Source of the DNA: an uncultured Anaerolineales bacterium
GTDB lineage: Bacteria; Chloroflexota; Anaerolineae; Anaerolineales; Villigracilaceae
Reading direction: 5' to 3'
Length of the DNA: 37,694 bases
NCBI GenBank assembly: GCA_949319575.1
Contig: CASGHD010000023.1
Span: 1 to 37,694 of the forward strand
Part shown: in pieces, positions 13,377 to 21,413 of the stretch
Layout of the letters: every line of letters starts with the position of its first letter
How positions within the stretch are numbered: the first letter of the stretch is position 1
The notes under the pieces: model-generated
What the model was told of the DNA's origin: nothing
Database searches by the model: none
What the model saw: the letters and a program-made list of their open reading frames with translations, nothing else
Translations under genes and position numbers: made by a program

Positions 13377-14054
13377 ATGATAGTTCGAGAAAGAATCTCC
13401 CCCAATATCTCAGAGTTTCTAAAATACCTCGCCTCGCACCAGGAAGCGGAAGGCGGCCTCCCCACCCTCAATGAGTTAAGCCAGGAGTTGGGCGTGAGCG
13501 TCGCATCGTTGAGGGAACAGTTGGAAGTGGCGCGCGCGTTAGGGTTAGTAGAAGTCAAGCCGGGGCGGGGAAAGACGCGACGCCTGAATTTTTCATTCAC
13601 GCCGGCAATTCGTCAGAGTCTTGGTTATGCCCTTGCGCTGAATGAAGATTACTTCCGCAAATATTCCGATTTACGGAATCACATCGAAGCGGCGTTCTGG
13701 TTCGAAGCGGTGGAAACATTATCGACCGAAGACAAAGCCGAACTTCAATCCCTAATTACTCGCGCGCAGGATAAATTAAATCGAACGCCGATACAAGTTC
13801 CGCACGAAGAGCATCGCGCTTTGCACTTGTTGATCTATAGCCGTCTCGAAAATCCTTTCGTCACCGGGGCGCTCGAAGCCTACTGGGACGCATACGAAGC
13901 AGTTGGCTTAAATGTATTTGCCGGCGGTTACGAATATCTGCAAGAAGTCTGGCGATATCATCAGATCATGGTCGAAGCCATTTGCAACAAAAACTATAAG
14001 GCTGGTCACGAGGCGCTCATCGCCCACACCGACCTTTTGTATCACAGACCGTAA
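13377..14054 (+). CDS. GntR-family regulator, FadR-like (FCD domain)
   Basis: A 225-aa transcription factor. Residues 1-72 are the winged helix (GLPTLNELSQELGVSVASLR for the recognition helix, then ALGLVEVKPGRGKTRRL for the wing). The rest is the helical FCD ligand-binding domain, with conserved metal-contact positions in HEEHRALHLLIYSRLENPF, EVWRYHQIMVEAI and HEALIAHTDLL. I chose the ATG at 13377 because the upstream frame runs through the promoter. It lies 12 nt before korA, so it probably regulates the korAB operon. Ligands of the FCD group are usually small acids such as lactate, pyruvate or fatty acids; the real one is unknown. Confidence 0.88.
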   Translation: MIVRERISPNISEFLKYLASHQEAEGGLPTLNELSQELGVSVASLREQLEVARALGLVEVKPGRGKTRRLNFSFTPAIRQSLGYALALNEDYFRKYSDLRNHIEAAFWFEAVETLSTEDKAELQSLITRAQDKLNRTPIQVPHEEHRALHLLIYSRLENPFVTGALEAYWDAYEAVGLNVFAGGYEYLQEVWRYHQIMVEAICNKNYKAGHEALIAHTDLLYHRP

Positions 14055-14066
14055 CACGAGGAACAT

Positions 14067-15920
14067 ATGAACAAAGTAGTCAACGATTTCTCCATTACTG
14101 TAGGCACAAAGAACGGCTCCGGCAGTTCCACCGCCAACAATACCATCCTGCGGGCAATTTTCAAGATGGGCATTCCTGTTTCGGGGAAGAACCTCTTCCC
14201 CTCGAACATTCAGGGACTTCCCACGTGGTATTCGATCCGCGCCAGCAAGGATGGATATCTCGGCCGCCGCGATGAGCTGGATATCGTCATCGCCATCAAC
14301 CCCGACTCGTTCACCCGCGACCTGGCATCTGTCGCGCCGGGTGGGGCGTTTTTCTACGCCGACGATATCAAACTCCCCATTACCCGCGCCGATATTGCCA
14401 TCTACCCAATGCCCATCAAGGAATTGGTTAAGAAGGACCCGAACATCCCCGCAGATTATCGCGACCTGGTGGGGAACATGATCTACGTGGGCGCGCTCGC
14501 GCGCATGATCGGCATCGACATTGAAAAAATTCAAGCCGCGCTGACGTTCCACTTCAAGGGAAAACAAAAACCCATCGACATGAACTTCCATGCCGTGCAA
14601 GCCGGCATGGAGTGGGCAAAGGCGAATCTCGAAAAGAAAGATCCGTTTTACCTTGAACCGATGAATAAAACCGACGGCATGATCATGGCAGACGGCAACA
14701 CCGCCGCCGCAATCGGCTCTGTGTTCGGTGGCGCGCAGTTTGTGGCGTGGTATCCGATCACGCCAGCCTCCTCGCTGGCAGAAGCGATCAATGATTACAT
14801 GCCCATGCTCAGAAAACGCGAAGATGGGAAGCACACCTACGCCGTTGTGCAAGCAGAGGATGAACTTGCCGCCATCGGCATGACCGTGGGCGCCGGCTGG
14901 AGCGGCTTACGCTCGATGACCTCGACCTCCGGACCCGGCTTGAGTTTGATGACTGAATTTGCCGGGCTTGCGTATTATGCCGAAGTGCCGGTGGTGATCT
15001 GGGATGTGCAACGCATCGGTCCATCAACAGGCTTGCCGACGCGCACCTCGCAAGCAGATTTGTCGTTCACCGTCGGCATGGGTCACGGCGACAGCGATAG
15101 CATCGTGCTCCTGCCCGGCGACGCATTCGAATGCTTCGAGTTTGGCTGGCAGGCGTTCGATATTGCCGAACGAATGCAAGCGCCGGTCTTTGTGCTTTCC
15201 GATCTCGATATGGGCATGAACCAGTGGATGAGCAAACCGTTCGAATACCCAAAAACGCCAATGGATCGCGGCAAGATCCTTTGGGAAAAAGACCTGGAGG
15301 AGCTCAAAGGCAACTGGGGTCGTTACCTCGACAAAGACAGCGACGGTATCCCCTATCGCACCTTGCCGGGCAATAAACATCCGATGAGCGCGTATTTTAC
15401 GCGGGGTACCGGTCATGATGAGTATGCAAAATATACGGAAGATTCGAGTGTCTTCATCCGCAACATGCAGCGTTTGAAGAAAAAATATGAAACGGCAAAG
15501 AAGTATTTACCGAAACCTGTGTTGCACGCCGCAAAAGGCGCCACGGTCGGCATTATTGCCTACGGCTCAACCGAGTCTGCAATCCTTGAGGCGCGAGACC
15601 AGTTGACGCGCGACCACGGCATGAAGATCGACATCCTGCGCGTGCGCGCCTTCCCGTTCACCGCCGAGGTGGATGAGTTTGTCCGGGAGCATGAGCAAGT
15701 ATACGTCGTAGAGATGAACCGGGACGGGCAGTTGCACCAGTTGTTGAGTCTGGCGAATCCCGAAGCGGCGACGCGGTTGATCTCTGTCGCCTACGGTGAC
15801 GGGTTGCCCGCATCCGCAAAATGGATTCGCGAGGGCATTCTGGCAAAATCGGCAGGCGAAAAAAAATCAACGGCAAAGAAACCTTCCTTGAAGAAGAGTA
15901 ATAAAAAAGGAGCGAAATAA
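14067..15920 (+). CDS. korA: 2-oxoacid:ferredoxin oxidoreductase, alpha subunit (gamma-alpha fusion)
   Basis: A 617-aa subunit with the gamma and alpha domains in one chain, as in KorA. Residues 1-190 are the gamma (acceptor) domain, starting TVGTKNGSGSSTANNTILRA. Residues 205-590 hold the alpha domain: YPITPASSL at 229-237, VVQAEDELAAIGMTVGAGWS and GLRSMTSTSGPGLSLMTEFA. The C-terminal tail is Lys/Ser-rich (KKSTAKKPSLKKSNKKG). The reaction is oxidative decarboxylation of a 2-oxoacid with CoA to an acyl-CoA, with electrons to ferredoxin; it is reversible. The substrate (2-oxoglutarate, pyruvate or branched 2-oxoacids) is not fixed by sequence here. korB follows with a TAATG overlap. Confidence 0.93.
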   Translation: MNKVVNDFSITVGTKNGSGSSTANNTILRAIFKMGIPVSGKNLFPSNIQGLPTWYSIRASKDGYLGRRDELDIVIAINPDSFTRDLASVAPGGAFFYADDIKLPITRADIAIYPMPIKELVKKDPNIPADYRDLVGNMIYVGALARMIGIDIEKIQAALTFHFKGKQKPIDMNFHAVQAGMEWAKANLEKKDPFYLEPMNKTDGMIMADGNTAAAIGSVFGGAQFVAWYPITPASSLAEAINDYMPMLRKREDGKHTYAVVQAEDELAAIGMTVGAGWSGLRSMTSTSGPGLSLMTEFAGLAYYAEVPVVIWDVQRIGPSTGLPTRTSQADLSFTVGMGHGDSDSIVLLPGDAFECFEFGWQAFDIAERMQAPVFVLSDLDMGMNQWMSKPFEYPKTPMDRGKILWEKDLEELKGNWGRYLDKDSDGIPYRTLPGNKHPMSAYFTRGTGHDEYAKYTEDSSVFIRNMQRLKKKYETAKKYLPKPVLHAAKGATVGIIAYGSTESAILEARDQLTRDHGMKIDILRVRAFPFTAEVDEFVREHEQVYVVEMNRDGQLHQLLSLANPEAATRLISVAYGDGLPASAKWIREGILAKSAGEKKSTAKKPSLKKSNKKGAK

Positions 15921-16972
15921 TGTCTGCATTACCTATGGCGGGCGTGCCCGCAAACATAAACACTGTGGGTCTCACAAAGAACGATTATCGCGGCGCGCCG
16001 ACAACCTTGTGCGCGGGGTGCGGTCACAACTCGATCTCGAACCAGATCATTGCCGCCATGTACGAGATGAGCGTGTTGCCTGAGAATGTGATCAAGTTCA
16101 GCGGCATTGGCTGTTCAAGCAAAAGCCCCACGTATTTCATGAACCGCTCGTTCGGATTCAACAGCCTGCACGGGCGCATGCCATCGATTGCCACCGGCGC
16201 GCATTTTGGCGATCATTCGCTCAAAGGCATCGGCGTCTCCGGCGACGGCGACACAGCCAGCATTGGTATGGGACAATTCAAACATGTGATGCGCCGCAAC
16301 CTGAACATGGTGTATATCGTCGAGAATAACGGCGTGTATGGACTTACCAAGGGTCAATTCTCAGCCACCGCCGAGCGCGGACTCGAACTGAAGAAGCAGG
16401 GCGCCAACCCCTACATGCCTGTGGATATTTGCATGGAGGCGTTGATCTCGAACGCCACGTTCGTTGCCCGCTCGTTTGCAGGCAATGCCAAACAGGTGAA
16501 AGAATTACTCAAAGCCGCCTTTGCTCATAACGGCATTGCTGTGCTCGATATCATCAGTCCTTGCGTTACCTTCAACAACCAGGACAACGCTCATTATTCA
16601 TATGCCTGGGGCAGGGATCACGAAGAGCCGCTTCATGATATTACATATATCGCGCCGCGTAACGAGATTGTGCTCGAACGCGAATTGGCGGAAGGCGAAG
16701 TCCGCGAAGTTGCCATGCACGATGGTTCGGTCATCATCCTCAAGAATCTCGGAAAGGGATACGACCCCACCAACCGCTTCGAAGCCCTGCGCGCGCTCGA
16801 AGAGGCGCAACGCAATAACTGGCTCACGACGGGGTTAATTTATGTGTCGACAGAGAAACCAGCGCTCGCTGAAACGTACAACCTTGTAGACACCCCACTC
16901 AACCGCCTCACCGACGCGGACTTGCGACCTGCTCCCGCAATGATTGACAAAGTTAACGCGTTGATGTTCTAA
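15920..16972 (+). CDS. korB: 2-oxoacid:ferredoxin oxidoreductase, beta subunit
   Basis: A 350-aa subunit that binds thiamine diphosphate. Near the start is CAGCGH (31-36); then GIGCSSKSP and the diphosphate motif GVSGDGDTASIGMGQFKHVM (GDG at 108-110), closing with IVENNGVYGLTKGQ. There is no 4Fe-4S ferredoxin domain, so electrons probably go from a bound cluster to a separate ferredoxin; the Cys residues near the start are the likely cluster ligands. The alpha subunit overlaps by TAATG, so the two are translationally coupled. Confidence 0.93.
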   Translation: MSALPMAGVPANINTVGLTKNDYRGAPTTLCAGCGHNSISNQIIAAMYEMSVLPENVIKFSGIGCSSKSPTYFMNRSFGFNSLHGRMPSIATGAHFGDHSLKGIGVSGDGDTASIGMGQFKHVMRRNLNMVYIVENNGVYGLTKGQFSATAERGLELKKQGANPYMPVDICMEALISNATFVARSFAGNAKQVKELLKAAFAHNGIAVLDIISPCVTFNNQDNAHYSYAWGRDHEEPLHDITYIAPRNEIVLERELAEGEVREVAMHDGSVIILKNLGKGYDPTNRFEALRALEEAQRNNWLTTGLIYVSTEKPALAETYNLVDTPLNRLTDADLRPAPAMIDKVNALMF

Positions 16973-17051
16973 ACACCCCCACCCCAGCCCTCCCCCAAAT
17001 CCGACGAACCCCAGTCGGATTTGGGGGAGGGCGCCGAAGGCGGGAGGGGGG
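16973..17051. repeat. Long GC-rich palindrome after korB
   Basis: The inner stem has 19 perfect pairs (GCCCTCCCCCAAATCCGAC with its inverse at 17014-17032) with an 8-nt loop; the outer arms carry ACCCCCACCCC and GGGAGGGGGG. It begins right after the korB stop. There is no T-run. It could act as a terminator, but its form matches a dispersed repeat. Confidence 0.7.
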
Positions 17052-17064
17052 TTCTTCTTCAGAT

Positions 17065-17481
17065 ATGATTCAAATCTCTCCCTCCATCCACATCCACGAA
17101 AACGAACTGCGCTTCGATTATGTTCGCGCGTCGGGACCGGGCGGACAGAACGTCAACAAGGTGGCGACGGCGGCGCAGTTGCGATTCGATGTTCGCAAAT
17201 CGTCATTGCCCGAAGAAGTCAAGTCGCGTTTGATTCGCCTTGCGGGAAAACGAGTCACAGAGGAAGGTGTTCTGTTGATCGAAGCCAAGCAGTTCCGCGC
17301 GCAGGAACAGAACCGCGAGGATGCGATTCAACGGCTCATTGCGTTGGTGAAGAAGGCTCTGATAAAACCCAAGCCGCGAAAGAAAACCAAGCCGACAAAA
17401 GCGGCGAAGGAAAAACGATTGCAGTCGAAGAAACGAAGAGGGGAAGTCAAGAAGCGCAGGCAAAGCACATCCTTTGATTAA
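17065..17481 (+). CDS. arfB: Alternative ribosome-rescue factor / peptidyl-tRNA hydrolase ArfB
   Basis: A 138-aa protein. It has the GGQ motif at 26-28 in VRASGPGGQNVNKVATAA, then LRFDVRKSSLPEEVKSRL and LLIEAKQFRAQEQNREDAIQ. The C-terminal third is a lysine/arginine-rich tail (KPKPRKKTKPTKAAKEKRLQ) which in ArfB enters the empty mRNA channel of stalled ribosomes; the GGQ loop then hydrolyses peptidyl-tRNA. It has no anticodon-recognition domain, so it is not a full RF1/RF2. Length is normal. No good ribosome binding site precedes the ATG. Confidence 0.92.
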   Translation: MIQISPSIHIHENELRFDYVRASGPGGQNVNKVATAAQLRFDVRKSSLPEEVKSRLIRLAGKRVTEEGVLLIEAKQFRAQEQNREDAIQRLIALVKKALIKPKPRKKTKPTKAAKEKRLQSKKRRGEVKKRRQSTSFD

Positions 17482-17498
17482 TTCATTAGACGTTATAT

Positions 17499-17529
17499 GT
17501 TCTTGATGCAGTTGCGCTGCATCAAGAAC
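17499..17529 (+). terminator. Hairpin terminator after arfB
   Basis: A 13-bp perfect stem (GTTCTTGATGCAG with CTGCATCAAGAAC), TTGCG loop, followed by ACTTTA. There is only a short T-stretch. Confidence 0.55.
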
Positions 17530-17546
17530 ACTTTACTCAACCCAGT

Positions 17547-17552
17547 TATAAT
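17547..17552 (+). promoter_or_regulatory. -10 box close to the EamA start
   Basis: A TATAAT hexamer lies 9 nt before the ATG at 17562 and no Shine-Dalgarno is seen, so the transcript is likely leaderless. The -35 region is not obvious. Confidence 0.5.
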
Positions 17553-17561
17553 CGCCGCTTC

Positions 17562-18482
17562 ATGGATAAAAAATTAATCGCCCTGCTCTGCGGGCTTGCC
17601 GCCGCGTCCATTTGGGGCGGGATGTACGTGGTCAGCAAAGTTGTCTTGGATGTTATTCCTCCGTTCGCGCTGTTGACGATCCGCCTCGTTTTGGGATTCC
17701 TCTCCCTCAGCGCGGTAATTGGGTTTCGCAAAGCGCAACCCTCGTTCACGCGAAAAGAATTTTGGCAAAGTTTTCTCGTCGGCGTGATCGGCTATGGAAT
17801 TTCGCTCGGCTTTCAATTCACAGGGACAAAGCTTTCCACCGCCTCGAACGGATCGTTGATCACCTCCGCTACGCCCGCATTCGTTTTGTTGTTCGCATTC
17901 TTCCTGCTGCGAGAAAAGATAACAAGCAGACAAGTTCTTGCTCTGGCAGTCTCGACGGTTGGCGCGCTGGCAGTCATTGACCCGCGCACGGCAGAATTAT
18001 CTCCTTCCCTGTTTCTAGGCAACGTACTTTTATTCTTTGCAGGTCTGACGTGGGCGTTGTATTCCACGCTTGTGCGCAAGGTCGCAAGAAACAGAGACCT
18101 GCTCAACTCCAGCGCGGTTATGTTATTAGGAGGGATTCCATCGTCCGCAATTCTCGGATTCTACGAAACCAACTTGCAGGGAATCGGCGCGATCACACCA
18201 TCTATTGTTGGCGGGATTCTCTACCTCGGCATCATCTCAACTGCGGTTGCCATGTTCATGTGGAATTACGCCTTCAAAGAGTTACCCGCCTCGCTCGCCT
18301 CGTTGACATTCTTCGCTCAACCAGTGGTCGGAACTTTGCTTGGCTGGTTCTTCCTCGGCGAAAAAATCACGCCGCTGTTTTTACTCGGCGGCGTGTTGAT
18401 CGGGATTGGGATTTTGATTACGACGAGAGAAAGACAAGAGCATCTAAACACGAAGAACACAAAGGAATTCAAGAACCTTTAA
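17562..18482 (+). CDS. EamA/DMT-family transporter
   Basis: A 306-aa inner-membrane protein with the two EamA repeats, each about five spans, for ten in all. Features include the opening ALLCGLAAASIWGGMYVVSK, LVGVIGYGISLGFQFTGTKL, then in the second half NVLLFFAGLTWALYSTLVRK and SLASLTFFAQPVVGTLLGWF. Such proteins export amino acids, metabolites or drugs; the substrate is unknown. The last 12 residues (LNTKNTKEFKNL) and the stop codon come from the left arm of an intergenic repeat, so the native C-terminus has been replaced or extended. Confidence 0.9.
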   Translation: MDKKLIALLCGLAAASIWGGMYVVSKVVLDVIPPFALLTIRLVLGFLSLSAVIGFRKAQPSFTRKEFWQSFLVGVIGYGISLGFQFTGTKLSTASNGSLITSATPAFVLLFAFFLLREKITSRQVLALAVSTVGALAVIDPRTAELSPSLFLGNVLLFFAGLTWALYSTLVRKVARNRDLLNSSAVMLLGGIPSSAILGFYETNLQGIGAITPSIVGGILYLGIISTAVAMFMWNYAFKELPASLASLTFFAQPVVGTLLGWFFLGEKITPLFLLGGVLIGIGILITTRERQEHLNTKNTKEFKNL

Positions 18483-18543
18483 AGAATTTCTTCGCGACCT
18501 TCGTGTCGCTTCGACAGGCTCAGCACAAGCCTTTGTGGTGAAA
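18446..18543. repeat. Palindrome with a second repeat nested in its right arm
   Basis: The left arm (AACACGAAGAACACAAAGG) faces the right arm (CTTCGCGACCTTCGTGT ... CCTTTGTGGTG). At 18507-18529 the right arm is interrupted by a different repeat, CGCTTCGACAGGCTCAGCACAAG in three-base longer form. The left arm encodes the C-terminus of the EamA protein; the right end lies 5 nt from the pyruvate kinase stop. Confidence 0.7.
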
Positions 18544-18547
18544 AGAT

Positions 18548-19987
18548 TTAGTTTTCCCCAACCGTATGCAACAACGCCATGTTCGGCGGGCGGACGTCTC
18601 CAACGGGGTATCCGCACACCAGCACAACCTGATCACCGGCTTGCACTACATCCGAGCGCATCAACGCCGCGTCTAAAAGATCGAGCATTTCATCGAGTGA
18701 ATGCGCAAACGCGATCAATTGTGGACGCACCCCCCACAGGAAAGCAAGTCTGCGATACGTTACCTCATCGGGAGTAAACGCCATCACCGGCACACGCGGG
18801 CGAATCTTCGACATCAGCCAGGCGGTCCGTCCCTGCGTGGTGAAGCACGCCACCGCCGTCACATTTTTATCGTTCGCCAATGCTTGCGCGGCGCGCGCCA
18901 TCGAAGCCGCGTCGCTGTGTTCAAAACCGTTCACGCTTGGCTCCAATCCCCACTCCACAAAATGCGACTCGGCTTCGCGCACGATACGATCCATCATCTG
19001 CACCGATTCGACCGGATACTTTCCCGAAGCCGATTCGGCTGAGAGCATCACCGCGTCGGTCCCATCAAAGACCGCGTTTGCCACATCCGACGCCTCTGCC
19101 CGCGTGGGAAGCGGATTCGAGATCATCGATTCCAGCATTTGCGTGGCAGTGATAACAAGTTTGGCGCGCGCGTTCGCCGCGCGGATGATGTGCTTTTGCA
19201 ACGCCGGCACCCGTTCGGGCGGGAGTTCCACGCCGAGGTCGCCCCGCGCCACCATCACGCCATCCACAATCTCTAAAATCGCGTCGAGGTTATCGAGCGC
19301 TTCGGGCTTTTCCAATTTGGCAATGAGCATGGGCATGCGTTTGCCATTGGAGAATCGCTCCATCGCATAGCGGACCTTCTTCACATCCTCCGCGCTGCGC
19401 ACAAACGAGATCGCCACCGCGTCCACATTTTGCGAAATGCCGAAGGCGAGGTCGGCTTCATCTTTTTCGGTGAACCCCGAAATACGCAGGCGCACGCCAG
19501 GGAGATTGATCCCCTTGTGCGAAGACAGGGGACCGCCGATCACCACATCCGCCGCCAACGCGTTGCGCCCGATCACAGCGACAACTTCCAGCGTCAGACG
19601 CCCATCGTCGAGCAAAAGCCGATCCGCAGGTCGGACTGAATCGAAGAGCTGTCGAAAATCCACCGGGATTTTTTGCCCGCTGTCTTCCGGGGGCGCGGAC
19701 TCGGTCGCATAGAGGTAAACCCGCTCCCCATCCGAAAGTTGAAGCGGGGCTGTCAGGTCGCCCACGCGAATCTTCGGTCCCTGTAAATCCTGCAAGATAC
19801 CGACGGGCACGCCAAGTTTTTTTGAGACTTTACGGATCAATTCAATACGAGCCAAATGTTGTTCGTGCGTGCCGTGCGAAAAATTCATCCGCGCCACATT
19901 CATGCCCGCTTGAATCAGTTGCTCGAGTGTTTCTTCGCTTTTACTGGCAGGCCCCACCGTCGCCACAATTTTTACATTACGCGTCAT
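18548..19987 (-). CDS. pyk: Pyruvate kinase
   Basis: A 479-aa glycolytic enzyme that makes ATP and pyruvate from phosphoenolpyruvate and ADP. Family marks: KIVATVGPAS at the start, MNVARMNFSHGTHEQH, GILQDLQGPKIRVGD, then AISFVRSAEDV, the substrate/metal segment MVARGDLGVELPPERVP and TATQMLESMISNPLPTRAE, and a C-terminal alpha/beta domain with VAVACFTTQGRTA-type segments. Length is normal for a type II enzyme without the extra C-terminal PEP-utiliser domain. GAGGATGAT precedes the ATG. The gene is alone on its strand and ends convergent with the EamA gene. Confidence 0.95.
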   Translation of the reverse strand: MTRNVKIVATVGPASKSEETLEQLIQAGMNVARMNFSHGTHEQHLARIELIRKVSKKLGVPVGILQDLQGPKIRVGDLTAPLQLSDGERVYLYATESAPPEDSGQKIPVDFRQLFDSVRPADRLLLDDGRLTLEVVAVIGRNALAADVVIGGPLSSHKGINLPGVRLRISGFTEKDEADLAFGISQNVDAVAISFVRSAEDVKKVRYAMERFSNGKRMPMLIAKLEKPEALDNLDAILEIVDGVMVARGDLGVELPPERVPALQKHIIRAANARAKLVITATQMLESMISNPLPTRAEASDVANAVFDGTDAVMLSAESASGKYPVESVQMMDRIVREAESHFVEWGLEPSVNGFEHSDAASMARAAQALANDKNVTAVACFTTQGRTAWLMSKIRPRVPVMAFTPDEVTYRRLAFLWGVRPQLIAFAHSLDEMLDLLDAALMRSDVVQAGDQVVLVCGYPVGDVRPPNMALLHTVGEN

Positions 19988-20058
19988 ATCATCCTCAATA
20001 AAATAAACTCACCGCAGGCAAGAACACCAAGCCCTGCGGCGAGTTGCTGTCGTTTGAT

Positions 20059-20100
20059 GTCATGGCGAGGAACGAAGCGCTCTCCTCGCTACGCGACAGG
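20059..20100. repeat. Repeat abutting the CoA-transferase stop
   Basis: GTCATGGCGAGGAACGAAG faces CTCTCCTCGCTACGCGACAGG. It starts one base past the TAA of the CoA-transferase gene and lies between it and the pyruvate kinase start. Confidence 0.6.
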
Positions 20101-20101
20101 C

Positions 20102-21412
20102 TTATAGATAATGCAATTCCTTTGCCTGCTTTTCCAACTCCGCGCGGAAATCGGGATGCGCGATGCCGATCAACTGTGTTGCGCGCTGGCGGATGGATTT
20201 GCCGTACAGGTCGGCGACGCCGTACTCGGTCACCACGAATCGGACGTGATTACGGCTGGTCACCACACCCGCGCCTTGCTTCAACATCCCGGCAATGCGG
20301 CTCACCAGTGTACCATCTTTCAACAGGGTCGTGCTTGGCAGGGCAATGACCGGCACCCCGCCCTTCGAGCGCGACGCGCCGTAGATAAAATCAAGTTGAC
20401 CGCCCACGCCGCTGTATAACTTGGGCCCAATGCTGTCGGCGCAAACTTGACCGGTGAGGTCAACCTCGATGGCAGAGTTGATCGCCACCATGCGCTCGTT
20501 CTGCGCAATGACGAATGGATCGTTGATATATTCCGTGCGATGCAGTTCGATCAGCGGGTTATCGTCCACCCAGTCGTATAATTTTTTCGTGCCGAGGATG
20601 AAGCCCGCGATGATCTTGCCCGGGTGCAACGACTTGCGCGCCCCGGTCAACACGCCTTCATTGACGAGGTCGATCACGCCGTCCGAGAACAACTCGCTAT
20701 GCACGCCGAGGTCTTTCTTATCGCGCAGGTATTTCAACACGGCGTCGGGTATCGCGCCGATTCCCATTTGCATCGTCGCGCCATCGGGGATGAGTTCCGC
20801 GATGAAGCCCGCGATCTTTTGCACAATGGCGGGGTCGCCCTCGTCTCCCATTGGCGCTTCTGGAATGGGATAATCTACCGGCACGATGTGGTTCAAGCGG
20901 CTGACGTGAATGAACGCGTCGCCCAGCGTGCGCGGCATTTGCTGGTTCACCTCGGCGATAATGATCTTCGCCGTTTCCGCGGCAGATTTGGTCAGACCGA
21001 CCTCGACCCCCAAACTACAAAAGCCGTGTTCATCCGGCAGGGAAACATGGATCAGAGCGGCGTCCAGCGGGAGAATGCCGCGCTTGAAGAGCAGGGGGAA
21101 TTCCGAAAGTAGAACCGGGGTGAAATCCGCCTGACCGGTTTGCACGGCTTTGCGCACGTTCGCGCTGATGAACATCGTGTTGACGCGCAGGTGCCCGGCA
21201 AGTTCGGGCTTGACATAATCGGCGGGACCAATCGTCAACGCCTGGCAAATTTCCACGTCGGAGAGATTCGGAGCGTAGTCTGCCAATGCGCCGAGAAGTT
21301 TTTGCGGAACAGAGACATTGCCCGTCAGAAAGATGCGACTGCCAGACGTGACCGCCTTCACCGCTTCCTGCGCGGAGGTGACGCGCGATTCGTAGATCTT
21401 TGTCCAATCCAT
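20102..21412 (-). CDS. Acetyl-CoA hydrolase / 4-hydroxybutyrate CoA-transferase family
   Basis: A 436-aa CoA-transferase of the Cat1/AbfT type. It starts MDWTKIYESRVTSAQEAVKA, with GAGGAG upstream. Key parts: LPDEHGFCSLGVEVGLTKSA, then MQMGIGAIPDAVLKYLRDKK and LGVHSELFSDGVIDLVNEGV, in which Glu240 is the likely residue that forms the glutamyl-CoA thioester, and a C-terminal VVTEYGVADLYGKSIRQRA. It may make acetate from acetyl-CoA, or move CoA between acetate and butyrate, propionate, succinate or 4-hydroxybutyrate. It is one base after the alanine dehydrogenase stop, so the pair form one operon. I chose the ATG at 21412, not the upstream ATG, because the latter lies inside the alanine dehydrogenase gene. 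Confidence 0.88.
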   Translation of the reverse strand: MDWTKIYESRVTSAQEAVKAVTSGSRIFLTGNVSVPQKLLGALADYAPNLSDVEICQALTIGPADYVKPELAGHLRVNTMFISANVRKAVQTGQADFTPVLLSEFPLLFKRGILPLDAALIHVSLPDEHGFCSLGVEVGLTKSAAETAKIIIAEVNQQMPRTLGDAFIHVSRLNHIVPVDYPIPEAPMGDEGDPAIVQKIAGFIAELIPDGATMQMGIGAIPDAVLKYLRDKKDLGVHSELFSDGVIDLVNEGVLTGARKSLHPGKIIAGFILGTKKLYDWVDDNPLIELHRTEYINDPFVIAQNERMVAINSAIEVDLTGQVCADSIGPKLYSGVGGQLDFIYGASRSKGGVPVIALPSTTLLKDGTLVSRIAGMLKQGAGVVTSRNHVRFVVTEYGVADLYGKSIRQRATQLIGIAHPDFRAELEKQAKELHYL

Positions 21413-21413
21413 A

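Noticed and set aside
13908-14852. 314-codon open frame on the minus strand
   Set aside because: Overlaps korA and the FadR-like gene in antisense; no coding signal of its own.
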